From an uncultured Prevotellaceae bacterium (GTDB lineage Bacteria; Bacteroidota; Bacteroidia; Bacteroidales; Bacteroidaceae): a stretch of DNA of 64,000 bases. The stretch lies in the NCBI GenBank assembly GCA_900316645.1, contig ONDP01000003.1:40258-104257 (forward strand), written 5' to 3'. Under the pieces are notes generated by a model. It worked only from the letters and a program-made list of their open reading frames with translations, was not told where the DNA came from and made no database searches. The position numbers and the translations under genes are program-made. Positions 15,631 to 24,251 of the stretch are shown piece by piece (positions within the stretch are counted from its first letter, which is position 1; every line of letters begins with the position of its first letter).

Positions 15631-16194
15631 TTATGAATTGATGATTTCCTCAATAGGTTTGTCACTCTTTACACCGACGATGATCTCAGCGGTCACGGTG
15701 TCCTGGTGAACATCCTCGAAGTCGTGGTGAATCTCTACCAGTTCGGTGTCTCTGATGCTTTCCATGAGTTCCTGTTTGGCCACCGTTTCCATGTAGTGAA
15801 GGCGACGGTTACGCTCCATTTCGTCGAATCCCGTCAGGAATGACTTTTCTCTCTTCATCGTACTTCTGAGGATTTCCATACGGACGTGTTGACCGTTAAT
15901 CTGAATCATGGGATTGTTACGGAATGGATCTTGCATTTCAGTGAGTTCCCTGGTTAGCTTCGCATTCTGCTCTACCAGCACTTTGCCACCCTCGTAAAGT
16001 GATTCATTCTCCTGCTTCAGCCGTCTGTTCCAAACTCTGAAAGCAAAGTTTGACAGGATAATCAGGAAATAGAGTAGGTCGAGAATGGTGTGATAGGTGT
16101 CGCCCTTGATATAGGCTGCCACCGATATAGCCAACAGTCCTACGATAAGCAGGATGTTGAACGTCCAGAAGCAAATAGTCTTTACTCTCTTCAT
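15631..16194 (-). CDS. Membrane protein with coiled-coil tail, 187 aa
   Basis: Two hydrophobic helices in the first 50 residues (FWTFNILLIVGLLAISVAAY and ILDLLYFLIILSNFAF) are followed by RVWNRRLKQENESLYEGG, which looks like the start of a coiled coil, and a cytosolic acidic C-terminal domain. The start at 16194 is chosen because the longer reading overlaps the next gene. Confidence 0.6.
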   Translation of the reverse strand: MKRVKTICFWTFNILLIVGLLAISVAAYIKGDTYHTILDLLYFLIILSNFAFRVWNRRLKQENESLYEGGKVLVEQNAKLTRELTEMQDPFRNNPMIQINGQHVRMEILRSTMKREKSFLTGFDEMERNRRLHYMETVAKQELMESIRDTELVEIHHDFEDVHQDTVTAEIIVGVKSDKPIEEIINS

Positions 16195-16199
16195 AATGA

Positions 16200-16676
16200 T
16201 TACTTGATGATAGGTTTCTCTACTGTGCGCCACCATACTTTTTCAAACTCCGGCTCACAGATAATTTCTTCTGCACCTTCATAGTCCCAGACATGGAAGA
16301 ATGGGGCCTTGATGCCTTTGCTCTTGATATGGTCGTTACTGACAAACTTTCCGTAACGGATGGTGTCATCCTCTTCTGTATAGACAGCAACGCGATCACC
16401 TACCGTCGGTGGTAGCTCTGATGCTTTCATCCATGGCCAGTGGTGGATAGGTCGCTTGATCTGAATGTCGGTGCCGGCTGTCGGGCCTCCGTCGGCATCA
16501 CAGGTGTAACGCTGGCTCTTATCGCCCTCGCTAACTATCATGTGGACTTTTGAGCGGTGCCAGTGCTCGATGCAGCTCTTTGCCCAATCCTCTACGAAAG
16601 CCTGCTGTTGCTGTGCATCGGCGGCTTCCTCATTGTCTTCATACCAGGTGGTAGTTCTTAATTCGTACTTTGCCAT
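16200..16676 (-). CDS. Hypothetical protein, 158 aa
   Basis: Not recognised. Trp- and His-rich. The N-terminal 45 residues are helical with a Gln run; the centre has DGGPTAGTDIQIKRP and a beta-rich PTVGDRVAVYTEEDDTI that resembles a small barrel. Confidence 0.6.
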   Translation of the reverse strand: MAKYELRTTTWYEDNEEAADAQQQQAFVEDWAKSCIEHWHRSKVHMIVSEGDKSQRYTCDADGGPTAGTDIQIKRPIHHWPWMKASELPPTVGDRVAVYTEEDDTIRYGKFVSNDHIKSKGIKAPFFHVWDYEGAEEIICEPEFEKVWWRTVEKPIIK

Positions 16677-16678
16677 AA

Positions 16679-16870
16679 TTATAGGTGTCTTTTGGTCATC
16701 TGTTTCTCCAGACGTTCTTTCATGGCTTTGGCCGTTACAACAGCCCTGTCATGTTCTTTGGGGTCACGAAGCAGCTTGCAGATGCGGTTTACCTGTTGGG
16801 GTGTCACCACCATTTCCGTAGCGGTGTTGATGGTAACACTCCCGCCAGTGATAGGATATTCTTTTTGCAT
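16679..16870 (-). CDS. Hypothetical protein, 63 aa
   Basis: Short basic protein with a beta-strand start (YPITGGSVTINTATEMVV) and a C-terminal helix rich in Lys and Arg. It lies in line with the operon and starts with the usual leader. Not recognised. Confidence 0.55.
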   Translation of the reverse strand: MQKEYPITGGSVTINTATEMVVTPQQVNRICKLLRDPKEHDRAVVTAKAMKERLEKQMTKRHL

Positions 16871-16897
16871 TTAATGAATTGATGAATCTATGAATGA

Positions 16898-18565
16898 TTA
16901 CCCGAAGTCGAGCATGGAATTTTTCTGCTTCTGCTGATATTCCTCGTGGTACATCTGCCAGATGTCACGGTAATGGTTGATGTCATCCATCAGTTTGCCA
17001 CGCATCTGCTTGGTGACATTCTTCTGCTCGTTGATGGCAGCCTGTCGGTTGTCGGCACTGAGCATCTGACGCAGGCAGTGGCCTACGATGGTACGAGTGC
17101 CCCAGCCACCGAAGCTGAGGTTACTCTCAGGACAGATAATCGTATCTCCACAATAGGAGTACCAGATGTTATCCTCGATGGTGTAGAAGTTGACGGCATC
17201 CTCACCAATAACCATCAGTACGTCGGGCGCATCCTTATAGATGGCGGCACAGAGGGCAACACCTTTCCAGGTCTCTAACTTCACAAACAGCATGTCATCC
17301 AATAGCTGCTGGTCGCGCAACAGGTCAATGAGCTGCTCATTGCTGGAGTCAGCACATCCGCGCTCATCGAAATGGAGTTTCAACTGATCGCCGTTATTGC
17401 CACCGTAGAGCCATGTAAGGTAGGCATGGAGAATCTTATCATTCCAGGATGGGAGCATCTGGCGCACCTCTTCCTGGTCTGCTTTGTCGAATACCAGTTT
17501 GGTAAGGTCAAACTCAATGCAGTTGGCCCAATCTCTGAGGTAGGGTTCAGGTGACAGGCGCACACAGTTGCTTTCCAGTCCTAACAGCTCGTGTGTCTGT
17601 GTGCCAAACTCCTTTTGGAACTCATCGAATACCTTGTTGGTGATGTTGGCAAAGACAGGACCTAATAGGTCAAAACGAGCCTCGAAGGTGTCGATGCGCT
17701 CTGCCAGTGTTGGCTCTTTCACTTCTGCCAGTTCCACCGTCATGTCACCATCGGCATCCCTCTGCTCCTGAGTCTTCAGGAAGGTGTCGAGCATCTGCTG
17801 GCGACGCTTCAAATCATCTTCGGCCATCATCAAACGGATTTTGTCTGAGGTGGCTCTGTCGGGCTTCTGGCCAGGCTTCAGCTCGTTTAGTTTACTTTGG
17901 TAGAATTGTTCCAGTGTGATGGCCTTTACCTGATACTGCTTGGCCAAAGCAGAAAAGTTTTTCAGCGAATTATTCTGCTGATAAAACTCCACCACGGCAC
18001 AAAGGTACTCGTGGAATTTCTTTAATCTCTGTTCGTTCATATATAAATTGATTTTAGGGGTTATAGTGTCCTGTGCCTTTTCCGTAGGCAGTGGCTTTGC
18101 AGCTGCTTCTTTCTTCTCGGCCTTCTGGCGTTTCTTCTGCTCTGCTTCCTCTTGTAAGGCTTGCTGACGCTCTGCCTCACGTCGTTTCTGCTCGGCGATC
18201 TTCTCTTCACGAAGCTGCTGGGCGCGTTCCTTTTCCTCGGCCTCGCGCTGGCGGTTCTCTTCGTCGATCTTTTCCTGGGCCACTTTCAGCTGCTCTTTCC
18301 ATGCCTCCAGTTTTTCCTCGGCGGCCTTTGCTTTGGCATCTGCTTTCTCGGCCCGTTCACTCCATCCAAAGGGAGCACCCACCAAACGATTCTCTTTCAC
18401 CATTCGACGGGCTACGCAGGGATTTATACTGCTGCTCGATGCTGGGATAGTCCTGCCGTCAGGATGTTTCCAGATCTGATGCTTGGTGGTACGGTCGAGT
18501 ACAAAGCCATTCTTTTTCAATAGCCGCTCCCAATCTTTCTTGCTGATGTTATGTAAACCTCCCAT
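16898..18565 (-). CDS. HicA-like N-terminal domain fused to a long coiled-coil protein, 555 aa
   Basis: With the start at 18565 the first 60 residues (MGGLHNISKKDWERLLKKNG, then RTTKHQIWKHPDGRTIPAS and ARRMVKENRL) follow the HicA/YcfA dsRBD-like pattern, including the strand-His pattern KHQIWKHPDG around the catalytic histidine of HicA toxins. A highly charged coiled coil (about residues 75-175, rich in Glu, Lys, Gln and Ala) follows, then a folded C-terminal domain that I do not recognise. HicA toxins are normally about 60-80 aa alone. No HicB-type antitoxin is visible next door, so a toxin role is not established; RNA or DNA binding is the safer inference. Confidence 0.6.
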   Translation of the reverse strand: MGGLHNISKKDWERLLKKNGFVLDRTTKHQIWKHPDGRTIPASSSSINPCVARRMVKENRLVGAPFGWSERAEKADAKAKAAEEKLEAWKEQLKVAQEKIDEENRQREAEEKERAQQLREEKIAEQKRREAERQQALQEEAEQKKRQKAEKKEAAAKPLPTEKAQDTITPKINLYMNEQRLKKFHEYLCAVVEFYQQNNSLKNFSALAKQYQVKAITLEQFYQSKLNELKPGQKPDRATSDKIRLMMAEDDLKRRQQMLDTFLKTQEQRDADGDMTVELAEVKEPTLAERIDTFEARFDLLGPVFANITNKVFDEFQKEFGTQTHELLGLESNCVRLSPEPYLRDWANCIEFDLTKLVFDKADQEEVRQMLPSWNDKILHAYLTWLYGGNNGDQLKLHFDERGCADSSNEQLIDLLRDQQLLDDMLFVKLETWKGVALCAAIYKDAPDVLMVIGEDAVNFYTIEDNIWYSYCGDTIICPESNLSFGGWGTRTIVGHCLRQMLSADNRQAAINEQKNVTKQMRGKLMDDINHYRDIWQMYHEEYQQKQKNSMLDFG

Positions 18566-18567
18566 AA

Positions 18568-18732
18568 TTATTCTGCATGAATAAAACAGTCTCTCGTTTC
18601 TTCGTCGCAATGCTCAATAGTCTGGATGTCTCTGCTGGGGCAGAAGGCACCGTATTGGTCGAATCGCTCACAGATGCTTGCTAAACCGCAGTTTACGCCG
18701 TGACATTTCATAGTTATTTGTTGTTTGCTCAT
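18568..18732 (-). CDS. Small cysteine-rich protein, 54 aa
   Basis: Six cysteines in MKCHGVNCGLASICERF, FCPSRD, HCDEE and DCF suggest a structural zinc or disulphide fold. It fills the gap between two larger genes with 4-bp overlap to the gene at 18729. Not recognised. Confidence 0.6.
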   Translation of the reverse strand: MSKQQITMKCHGVNCGLASICERFDQYGAFCPSRDIQTIEHCDEETRDCFIHAE

Positions 18733-19745
18733 AGGTTAATAGTAATAGTTACAATGCCTTCTTTCACTTTGATTTCGCCCGTCCATCCTCTGCGCTGCAA
18801 TTCCAGTGCAAGCTCTTTGTCGGTAAAACCGTCAAGTGTAATCTTTTGTTCCAGGGTAGGTGATGTTTTGCCCTGGGTGCTTGTGATATGGCCTCTATCC
18901 ATCAGCAAAGGTAACTCCTGCTCTGCTGGTGTGGCCTCTGGTTCCTTTTCGGCCTCCGTTTTTGGAGCGTCGGCTTTGGGATTCTTTACTTTCTCCGCTT
19001 TTTCCTTTGGTTTCTCCTTCTTTCTCGCTGGCAATGGTCTTGCTGTCGCGTTTGCTTTCGCCCCGCGCCCCCGCATATCATCCGCAGGATTAAAGGTGTC
19101 AATGTCTTGCTCATCGCACCAATAGAAGCCACCGGCGGGACGGCCTTTCAGGATGGCACGGTCAATGTTCCAAATCCCAAGCTCTTTCTCAGCAGCACCT
19201 TTCTTGGGCCAAATCTTAATCACCTCCAGTGTGCTCATGTCGATCTGAGCAACTGGTCTCGGCGCACGGTTCCGGCTGCGCCCCAGTCTGTCAACATCCT
19301 GTTTCATATCGTTATTGATTTTTGGAATTTTTTGGTCTGTTTTTGGCAATTCTTGTGTCGTTTCTGGAAATTTTTGTTCCAAAATAGGCTCTTTCCGTTC
19401 CATTTTTAACAATTTCCGTTCTGAAAAGTTCCTTTTTTGTTCCGAATGTCCCGTATGCTGTGATATCGTCACATCCTTATCTCTTGTCAGGTCGCTATAC
19501 TCAAATCCTGGTTTCACGCCTGCGAACTTCAACACATGCACTACCACACTGGCACCTTTTACCTTATCGCTGAATCCAAGCATAGCCTTGCTGATGGCCT
19601 CCCTCAGTATATCCTTGGTCAGCTTTTCGCATGGCTCATCGTAGAGCGTCTTGAAAAGGCGATCGAATATCCAGCGCGTCTTAGTGGCAAAAGCCTTGAT
19701 GTTTTCCTGCTGGCTCCAACTTGTATGTGCTTCCTTCAGTGTCAT
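18729..19745 (-). CDS. Hypothetical protein with NUMOD1-like segment, 338 aa
   Basis: The N-terminal 100 residues are helical. A Lys/Pro/Glu-rich linker leads to STLEVIKIWPKKGAAEKELGIW and AGGFYWCDE, a pattern like the NUMOD1 DNA-binding module of homing endonucleases (helix-turn-helix then G-G-F-x-W). The C-terminal part is a long charged Ala/Lys/Glu linker ending in a small beta-rich unit. No nuclease domain is visible, so I call it a probable DNA-binding protein only. Confidence 0.55.
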   Translation of the reverse strand: MTLKEAHTSWSQQENIKAFATKTRWIFDRLFKTLYDEPCEKLTKDILREAISKAMLGFSDKVKGASVVVHVLKFAGVKPGFEYSDLTRDKDVTISQHTGHSEQKRNFSERKLLKMERKEPILEQKFPETTQELPKTDQKIPKINNDMKQDVDRLGRSRNRAPRPVAQIDMSTLEVIKIWPKKGAAEKELGIWNIDRAILKGRPAGGFYWCDEQDIDTFNPADDMRGRGAKANATARPLPARKKEKPKEKAEKVKNPKADAPKTEAEKEPEATPAEQELPLLMDRGHITSTQGKTSPTLEQKITLDGFTDKELALELQRRGWTGEIKVKEGIVTITINL

Positions 19746-20179
19746 GCCTGATTTCTCCTATATCCTAATGCCCGCATCAATGCCTGTGTCTCTTTGATGC
19801 CAGGAATGTGGGCGTACTCGGTGCTCACGTCTAAGATCTCCACCTGTCGCAGACTGTAACGGGTGGTGCAGTATTCTGTGCGCCACATGCCGGCCACATC
19901 GTCGGCATTTGTTGGCAGTCCATCGGGTAAGTCTTTCTCAGGATCACGATACCAGGCCCGTGTCTTCCTGAAGGCTCCATCCTGCACTTCCATCTTTACG
20001 CAAACATCCGTGTCGATGTTGCCACTGAGCCAGTGGATAGCCTGTGCCGGTTCATCGGGTGTAAAGCAGAAGCCACGGCTCTCTGTGCGAAAGCCTTTAT
20101 GTTTGCTCTCGTTGATGAGCGTCTGCCCTGCTTTCAGTCGCCGCAGTTCCTCGCGGCTCATAAATCGGTAAAGTATCAT
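19742..20179 (-). CDS. Hypothetical protein, 145 aa (possible ADP-ribosyltransferase-like start)
   Basis: First gene of the leftward operon. It begins ILYRFMSREELRRLKAGQTLINE, reminiscent of the LYH/R-x-T-x-x-x-x-L-x-x-I-x-x-G entry of DarT-like or RNA 2'-phosphotransferase-like folds, and later has FCFTPDEPAQAIHWLSG. The likeness is at the level of pattern only. No catalytic Glu or His could be assigned. Confidence 0.5.
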   Translation of the reverse strand: MILYRFMSREELRRLKAGQTLINESKHKGFRTESRGFCFTPDEPAQAIHWLSGNIDTDVCVKMEVQDGAFRKTRAWYRDPEKDLPDGLPTNADDVAGMWRTEYCTTRYSLRQVEILDVSTEYAHIPGIKETQALMRALGYRRNQA

Positions 20180-20382
20180 TTCGTGTTCAGCAGATTAAAA
20201 CCTTCTTATACTACAAATCTCGCTTGCAAAGATACGAATAAAACCCCGATTTGACAAATTAAAACAGAGTTAATTTAGTAAAAAGAAACAATTTTTGCAT
20301 TTTTACCAAGATTTTTAATCAGATTTCCCCTAAAATTCATTATCTTTGCAACCGAAATCCGATTTTTAATCTGTTCCCAAAA
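20180..20382. promoter_or_regulatory. Divergent intergenic region
   Basis: Separates the leftward operon (start 20179) from the rightward gene at 20383. It contains ATTAAAACCTT at 20185-20195 and further TTAAAAC/TTTTAAT copies near 20260, 20311 and 20362, a motif shared with the 22465-22683 region. A -7 box TATCTTTG lies at 20341-20348 for the rightward gene. Confidence 0.6.
20341..20348 (+). promoter_or_regulatory. Promoter -7 box for the gene at 20383
   Basis: TATCTTTG matches TAnnTTTG, 34 bp upstream of the ATG, with an A/T-rich upstream region. Confidence 0.6.
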
Positions 20383-21195
20383 ATGGCAAAGCAATATTAT
20401 TACTACAAATGTGATGAGTATAGCAAGGTAGGCCGTGCCCTTGGTAAGTTCTGGCGCAAGGTCGTTCAGGCTGCCTATCGTGCCGATGCCTATGCTAAGA
20501 AGTATGGTGCCTGTAACTATGAGCAGCCCGTCCAGTTCTTTGAGGGCGGTGTTGACTATCTGATTTTTGAGACTACACCTGATGAGCGTGTTTGGCGTAA
20601 GAAACTGGTGGCAAAGGATGGTACGGCTCTCTATGAGCCTAACTGTATGTACCGTGCAGACATCCTGGTGATTCCTGATGACCGTTTCCATCCGTCGAAT
20701 ACCTGGAATAAGATCTACTCAAAGAAGCACCTGACATGGGAACAGGCAAAGCCACAGAAGACGTTAGACCAGTGGGCGGCCATCGCTAAGATGAAGCGTA
20801 CCGATGACCGCGAGAAGGATGCAAAGGCTCTCGATGAGCGTATGTCCCGTTACTCCTTTGTGTCGTATCTGGAGTTTTATGGTGATGAGTCTGTGCCTCG
20901 CAATATGAGCAAGGCCGACTGTCCGGCATGGCTTCGTCGTGCCATCCGTGCAGAACAGGACCGCCAGGCATTGCCGGTGGTAGAAGTTTATCCGCTTTTT
21001 GCTTTGCTGGATATGAAGCCAGAAGGTGAAGGCGTAGTAAACATGTCGGTAACACCTAATTTCTTCCTGTATGGTGACAGTTACTATATCTGTGCTGAAT
21101 ACCCCTGCTTTGCAGAGGGCTTGCATACCATTATGGAGGGGCTATATACCTATAAGCAGAATATGGCTCTTCGTCAGGAGAAAGCAGAGTCTTAA
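20383..21195 (+). CDS. Hypothetical protein, 270 aa
   Basis: Not recognised. The N terminus is basic and Tyr-rich (MAKQYYYYKCDEYSKVGRALGKFWRK). The centre has SNTWNKIYSKKHLTWEQAKP and a charged helix with KMKRTDDREKDAKALDERM. It is transcribed away from the leftward operon, with a clear promoter, and may be an early regulatory or structural protein. Confidence 0.65.
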   Translation: MAKQYYYYKCDEYSKVGRALGKFWRKVVQAAYRADAYAKKYGACNYEQPVQFFEGGVDYLIFETTPDERVWRKKLVAKDGTALYEPNCMYRADILVIPDDRFHPSNTWNKIYSKKHLTWEQAKPQKTLDQWAAIAKMKRTDDREKDAKALDERMSRYSFVSYLEFYGDESVPRNMSKADCPAWLRRAIRAEQDRQALPVVEVYPLFALLDMKPEGEGVVNMSVTPNFFLYGDSYYICAEYPCFAEGLHTIMEGLYTYKQNMALRQEKAES

Positions 21196-21217
21196 CCTCT
21201 ATATATAATAATAATGT

Positions 21218-21547
21218 ATGGGTAAAAAGAAGAAAAAGGACGTTTACGAGGAAGCAGAGCGAGAGGGCACCACCATTGAGGATTATATCATTCCTCAGAA
21301 GGTGCAGGCGTTCATAGATGCCTACGAGCCTGTAGAGCAACAGAAGTTTGCTACGACCATTTTTGATGAAACCAAGCTCCGTGCTTTCTTCAAGGCGTAC
21401 ATTACGACGCTGGGCGATCCGCTCGTGGTCTATCTGACCCGTCTTGAAAATGCAGGCTTTAAGATGCAGGTATCTACTCAGAATGAGCCTGCTATCTTCG
21501 TTACAGAGAAAGCCGTCGGTGGCTTCTCTATGCTGGAAGAGTTGTAA
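21218..21547 (+). CDS. Hypothetical protein, 109 aa
   Basis: Begins MGKKKKKDVYEEAEREGTTIEDYI; the remainder is helical with an alpha/beta end. Not recognised. It follows the 270-aa gene by 22 bp and is probably cotranscribed with it. Confidence 0.6.
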   Translation: MGKKKKKDVYEEAEREGTTIEDYIIPQKVQAFIDAYEPVEQQKFATTIFDETKLRAFFKAYITTLGDPLVVYLTRLENAGFKMQVSTQNEPAIFVTEKAVGGFSMLEEL

Positions 21548-21665
21548 CTGATGAATTGTTTTTCATACGAGATTTGTTTTAGTAGATTAGTTATTAAGTA
21601 GTTTGTTTGGTACAGCGGTATCTCAGAAAATCAAAGGTAATTCATGGTATTAGATTTAAGGTTGG

Positions 21666-21703
21666 CCACCCGTCCCGTCGTGATGACGTGACAGGTGGTT
21701 TTT
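21666..21703. terminator. Hairpin terminator between convergent genes
   Basis: CCACC-C-GTC on the left pairs with GAC-A-GGTGG on the right, with an inner CGTC/GACG stem, followed by TTTTTGG. It lies between the rightward gene ending at 21547 and the leftward regulator ending at 21706. Confidence 0.7.
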
Positions 21704-21705
21704 GG

Positions 21706-22464
21706 TTACTTATGGTCAGGTTCATCGGCTGCTATCCACATGGCCTCTTTTTGTTCGCGTCCCTGCTGGTAGAACTTTGACAGCTCCGCATTCTGCCGCT
21801 CGATGATATCCATCAGCCGATTGCGCTCTGCGTCGAAGCTGGCCTGGCAGTCACGCCTTATCCTGTCCTCACGCTCATGGTGTTCTCGCTCCGTAGCCCG
21901 CATTTCGTTGGCGTGTTCCAACTGCATCCGAAGGATGGTCTCTACCAAGTTCTGCTGTCCTGCCGTGTTGTCTGCTGCTTTCTCGCTGGTCTCTTCCGCT
22001 TCTGGCAGTGGCCTGCCCGCGTCTGTCCGTTGCTCCAGCTGCATCAGTGCTTCGTCGCGCCGGTGCTGTTGCTCACTCTGCCTGGCAAGTCCCTCGGCAA
22101 CGACGGTGGCCTGTGCCTGTGAACTGATCTGCCGCTCAGTAATCCGCGTTTCCACGATGCCCCTGCCGCGTCCCTCCTTGATGCCGTAGCCGTCAACGGG
22201 TAGCGTCTGACTGTTGCTGTCGGGTAGGGTAGGGCGTATCTCTGCTGGCATACCGTCACCGTCAAAGAAGAATCCGTCTAACGGAATGTTGTAGTAGTTG
22301 CAGAAACGCAACATTGCAGTCACATGGACGGGAACCTTCCCATCCAGCCATTTGTTTAGTGACACATAGTCACCACACCCCAGGGCTTCCAGCAAGTCCT
22401 TTTTGGCGAGTTTGTGGCTATCCATGAATTGCTGGAGATAGCCGTAGTTGTACGAGTAATCCAT
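21706..22464 (-). CDS. HTH transcriptional regulator with coiled-coil tail, 252 aa
   Basis: The N-terminal 65 residues form a Cro/CI-like HTH (LQQFMDSHKLAKKDLLEALGCGDYVSLNKWLDGK, then LRFCNYYNIPLDGFF). The rest is a polar linker and a long Glu/Arg/Gln coiled coil (about residues 120-245), suggesting dimerisation. No protease or peptidase S24 domain is seen, so it is not a LexA-type repressor. It is alone on its strand and faces the rightward replication operon across a motif-rich intergenic region, the position expected of the lysogeny or copy-control regulator. Confidence 0.72.
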   Translation of the reverse strand: MDYSYNYGYLQQFMDSHKLAKKDLLEALGCGDYVSLNKWLDGKVPVHVTAMLRFCNYYNIPLDGFFFDGDGMPAEIRPTLPDSNSQTLPVDGYGIKEGRGRGIVETRITERQISSQAQATVVAEGLARQSEQQHRRDEALMQLEQRTDAGRPLPEAEETSEKAADNTAGQQNLVETILRMQLEHANEMRATEREHHEREDRIRRDCQASFDAERNRLMDIIERQNAELSKFYQQGREQKEAMWIAADEPDHK

Positions 22465-22683
22465 ACTGTTTGCAATTATATTTATTTAACACTAAAATGA
22501 TACTCAACTGCGATTAAAGCCTTTATATTAAAACCTTTCCGAACTTATTAAAAACATACCCTTAAAACATTAAAACTTGGTTAAAATGTTAAATCTCGAA
22601 AGAAAAACCGATTAAAACCTTGTTTTTACAAAAATAATTCCTTACCTTTGCGCAAAAATACAAAAAATCATCCGAATATCAAC
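22465..22683. promoter_or_regulatory. Divergent control region with repeated TTAAAAC motifs
   Basis: Contains at least six copies or near copies of (A/G)TTAAAACNT (for example near 22529, 22549, 22562, 22571, 22579 and 22610). The last copy lies just ahead of a -7 box TACCTTTG (22643-22650). The same motif recurs at 20185, 20260 and 40663, always upstream of promoters or genes. Likely operator sites for the neighbouring HTH protein. Confidence 0.6.
22643..22650 (+). promoter_or_regulatory. Promoter of the replication operon
   Basis: TACCTTTG -7 box with TTG about 20 bp upstream (22619-22621). A start about 7 bp downstream places the transcript 5' end after the TTG codon at 22648, so the first gene must begin at the ATG at 22684. 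Confidence 0.65.
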
Positions 22684-23172
22684 ATGATTATCGAGAAATT
22701 AACACAACCAGGAGCGCATTTGAACTGCGACGATTTGACTCCTAATCAGAAGAAACTCCTTTGGGAGATAATGAAACGGCATGGTGCATCACAGGGATTC
22801 GCCTACGACCGCTTCTTTAAGGAGGGCTTTGCCCTTTGGGAGCTGAAAGGTATCGACACTATAAAACGTCAGTTCCTTTCTGACCGCTTTTCTGAACTCT
22901 TCCCAGACCAGACCACCATGCCTGAAGCATTGGCTTTGGGTGCCATTCTTGATACCGTAGTGGCCACGAATGGTGAGTTTTATCGTACCCTCGGACGTAC
23001 CTTTGGTATGAAAAAGGTGTTTACCGATCTTATGGGGACGCTGGGCATGGGTAGTAACTCGGTCCTCAATAAGTTTTCCACTGACGATTGGAAAGACTAT
23101 GAGCGTATCGGTGTGCAGGCTGTGATGCAGGAATTTGAAACGGAAGTAGCGACACTGGATAATGGCGACTAA
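22684..23172 (+). CDS. Hypothetical protein, 162 aa, first gene of the replication operon
   Basis: Not recognised. MIIEKLTQPGAHLNCDDLTPNQKKLLWEIMKRHG opens a mainly helical protein with a hydrophobic central helix (PEALALGAILDTVVATNGEFYRTL). The ATG at 22684 is preferred because the promoter -7 box overlaps an upstream TTG. The stop codon overlaps the next start (TAATG), implying coupling. Its position suggests a replication accessory role. Confidence 0.6.
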   Translation: MIIEKLTQPGAHLNCDDLTPNQKKLLWEIMKRHGASQGFAYDRFFKEGFALWELKGIDTIKRQFLSDRFSELFPDQTTMPEALALGAILDTVVATNGEFYRTLGRTFGMKKVFTDLMGTLGMGSNSVLNKFSTDDWKDYERIGVQAVMQEFETEVATLDNGD

Positions 23173-23567
23173 TGCAGCAGCGACACTTCGAGAAACGGAA
23201 ACGTGGACGGCCATTGAAAGACCGTCGAAAGCACCTTCAGATAGCAGCGACTATTGACTATCGGGGTACTGACGATGACGTGCTGACCTTTGTTTTTCGT
23301 GGTGCCGGCCAGCAGCTGATTACTAAAGTTTTCCAATATCTCGTAGGCCATTCTCACGGCATTGCCCGTGAAGCTGTCGTTACTGAGGAACATGACATTA
23401 TCCGTCGCAACGGAAAAGGCTACTGGCGCATAGCAGCAGAGATACACGATCCTAACTATCACTTTGCATCGTTAGACGATATGCAGCTGCTCATTGAAGC
23501 CACCCTGCACCGCCTCCATCCCTGCACCGTCCACTGGATGCCCATCGAGAAGTTCTTGAATGTTTAG
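23172..23567 (+). CDS. AT-hook-containing protein, 131 aa
   Basis: Residues 7-17 (EKRKRGRPLKD) contain the AT-hook core RGRP flanked by Lys/Arg, which binds the minor groove of A/T-rich DNA. The rest alternates strands and helices with no recognised fold. It is coupled to the previous gene by a TAATG overlap. It may bind the A/T-rich control region or origin. Confidence 0.65.
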   Translation: MQQRHFEKRKRGRPLKDRRKHLQIAATIDYRGTDDDVLTFVFRGAGQQLITKVFQYLVGHSHGIAREAVVTEEHDIIRRNGKGYWRIAAEIHDPNYHFASLDDMQLLIEATLHRLHPCTVHWMPIEKFLNV

Positions 23568-23605
23568 CATGTGGCTATGGTATAGCCACTAAAAGAAAAG
23601 AAGAT

Positions 23606-24244
23606 ATGAAGATAATTGATGTTACTATCGACCTTGAAACTTGCTCACTCGCTGCGAATGCTGCCGTGATGCAAGTGTCTGCCGTGGCGTGGAATAGACA
23701 TGCCACCGCTGCCGACGAACTGTTTGTAAAGAATATCCCCGCCTTTGATGCCCGTGTCGATCTGCGCTCGTGCGTCATGGATGGTTTCGACTTCGACCGC
23801 GAGACGATCAAGTGGTGGAGCAATAAGCCCCAGGAACTCAAAGATGAGATTACCAATGGCGACTGCTACCCCATCAAGGAGGTGTTTGAACAGTTTGCTC
23901 AATGGATGACTGAGGCCAAGGAATACAGCCAGGCTGATGTAGTATGCCTCTGGGCACAGGGTGCCGACTTCGACATTGCCATCCTGCGCCATGTGCTCAA
24001 TAAGTATGGTATCAAGTTGCCTATCGGCTACCGTGACTTCCGCGATGCCCGCACCTTTATTGCAGAGGTGGGTAGTCGCATGTTACTGGAGGATCATGTC
24101 GATGGCATTGCCGACCATGGTAAGGTATATGCAATGTTACCCGATTTTCCAGAAAAGGCAGATGTGCATAATGCGCTCTTCGATGCCAAACGCACCACAT
24201 GGTCACTCTGGCATGTAATCTCTTCTATCCCCGACCGTCAATGA
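23606..24244 (+). CDS. 3'-5' exonuclease of the DEDD superfamily (Rv2179c-like)
   Basis: Exonuclease acting on DNA or RNA 3' ends. Acidic metal ligands are visible: DLET near residue 9 (motif I, D-x-E), GADFDIAIL around residue 119 (motif II) and HNALFDAKRT near the end (motif III, H-x4-D, DEDDh class). At 212 aa it is a stand-alone domain. It sits directly upstream of the helicase-primase, consistent with proofreading or end processing in replication. Confidence 0.82.
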   Translation: MKIIDVTIDLETCSLAANAAVMQVSAVAWNRHATAADELFVKNIPAFDARVDLRSCVMDGFDFDRETIKWWSNKPQELKDEITNGDCYPIKEVFEQFAQWMTEAKEYSQADVVCLWAQGADFDIAILRHVLNKYGIKLPIGYRDFRDARTFIAEVGSRMLLEDHVDGIADHGKVYAMLPDFPEKADVHNALFDAKRTTWSLWHVISSIPDRQ

Positions 24245-24251
24245 TGCGCGT

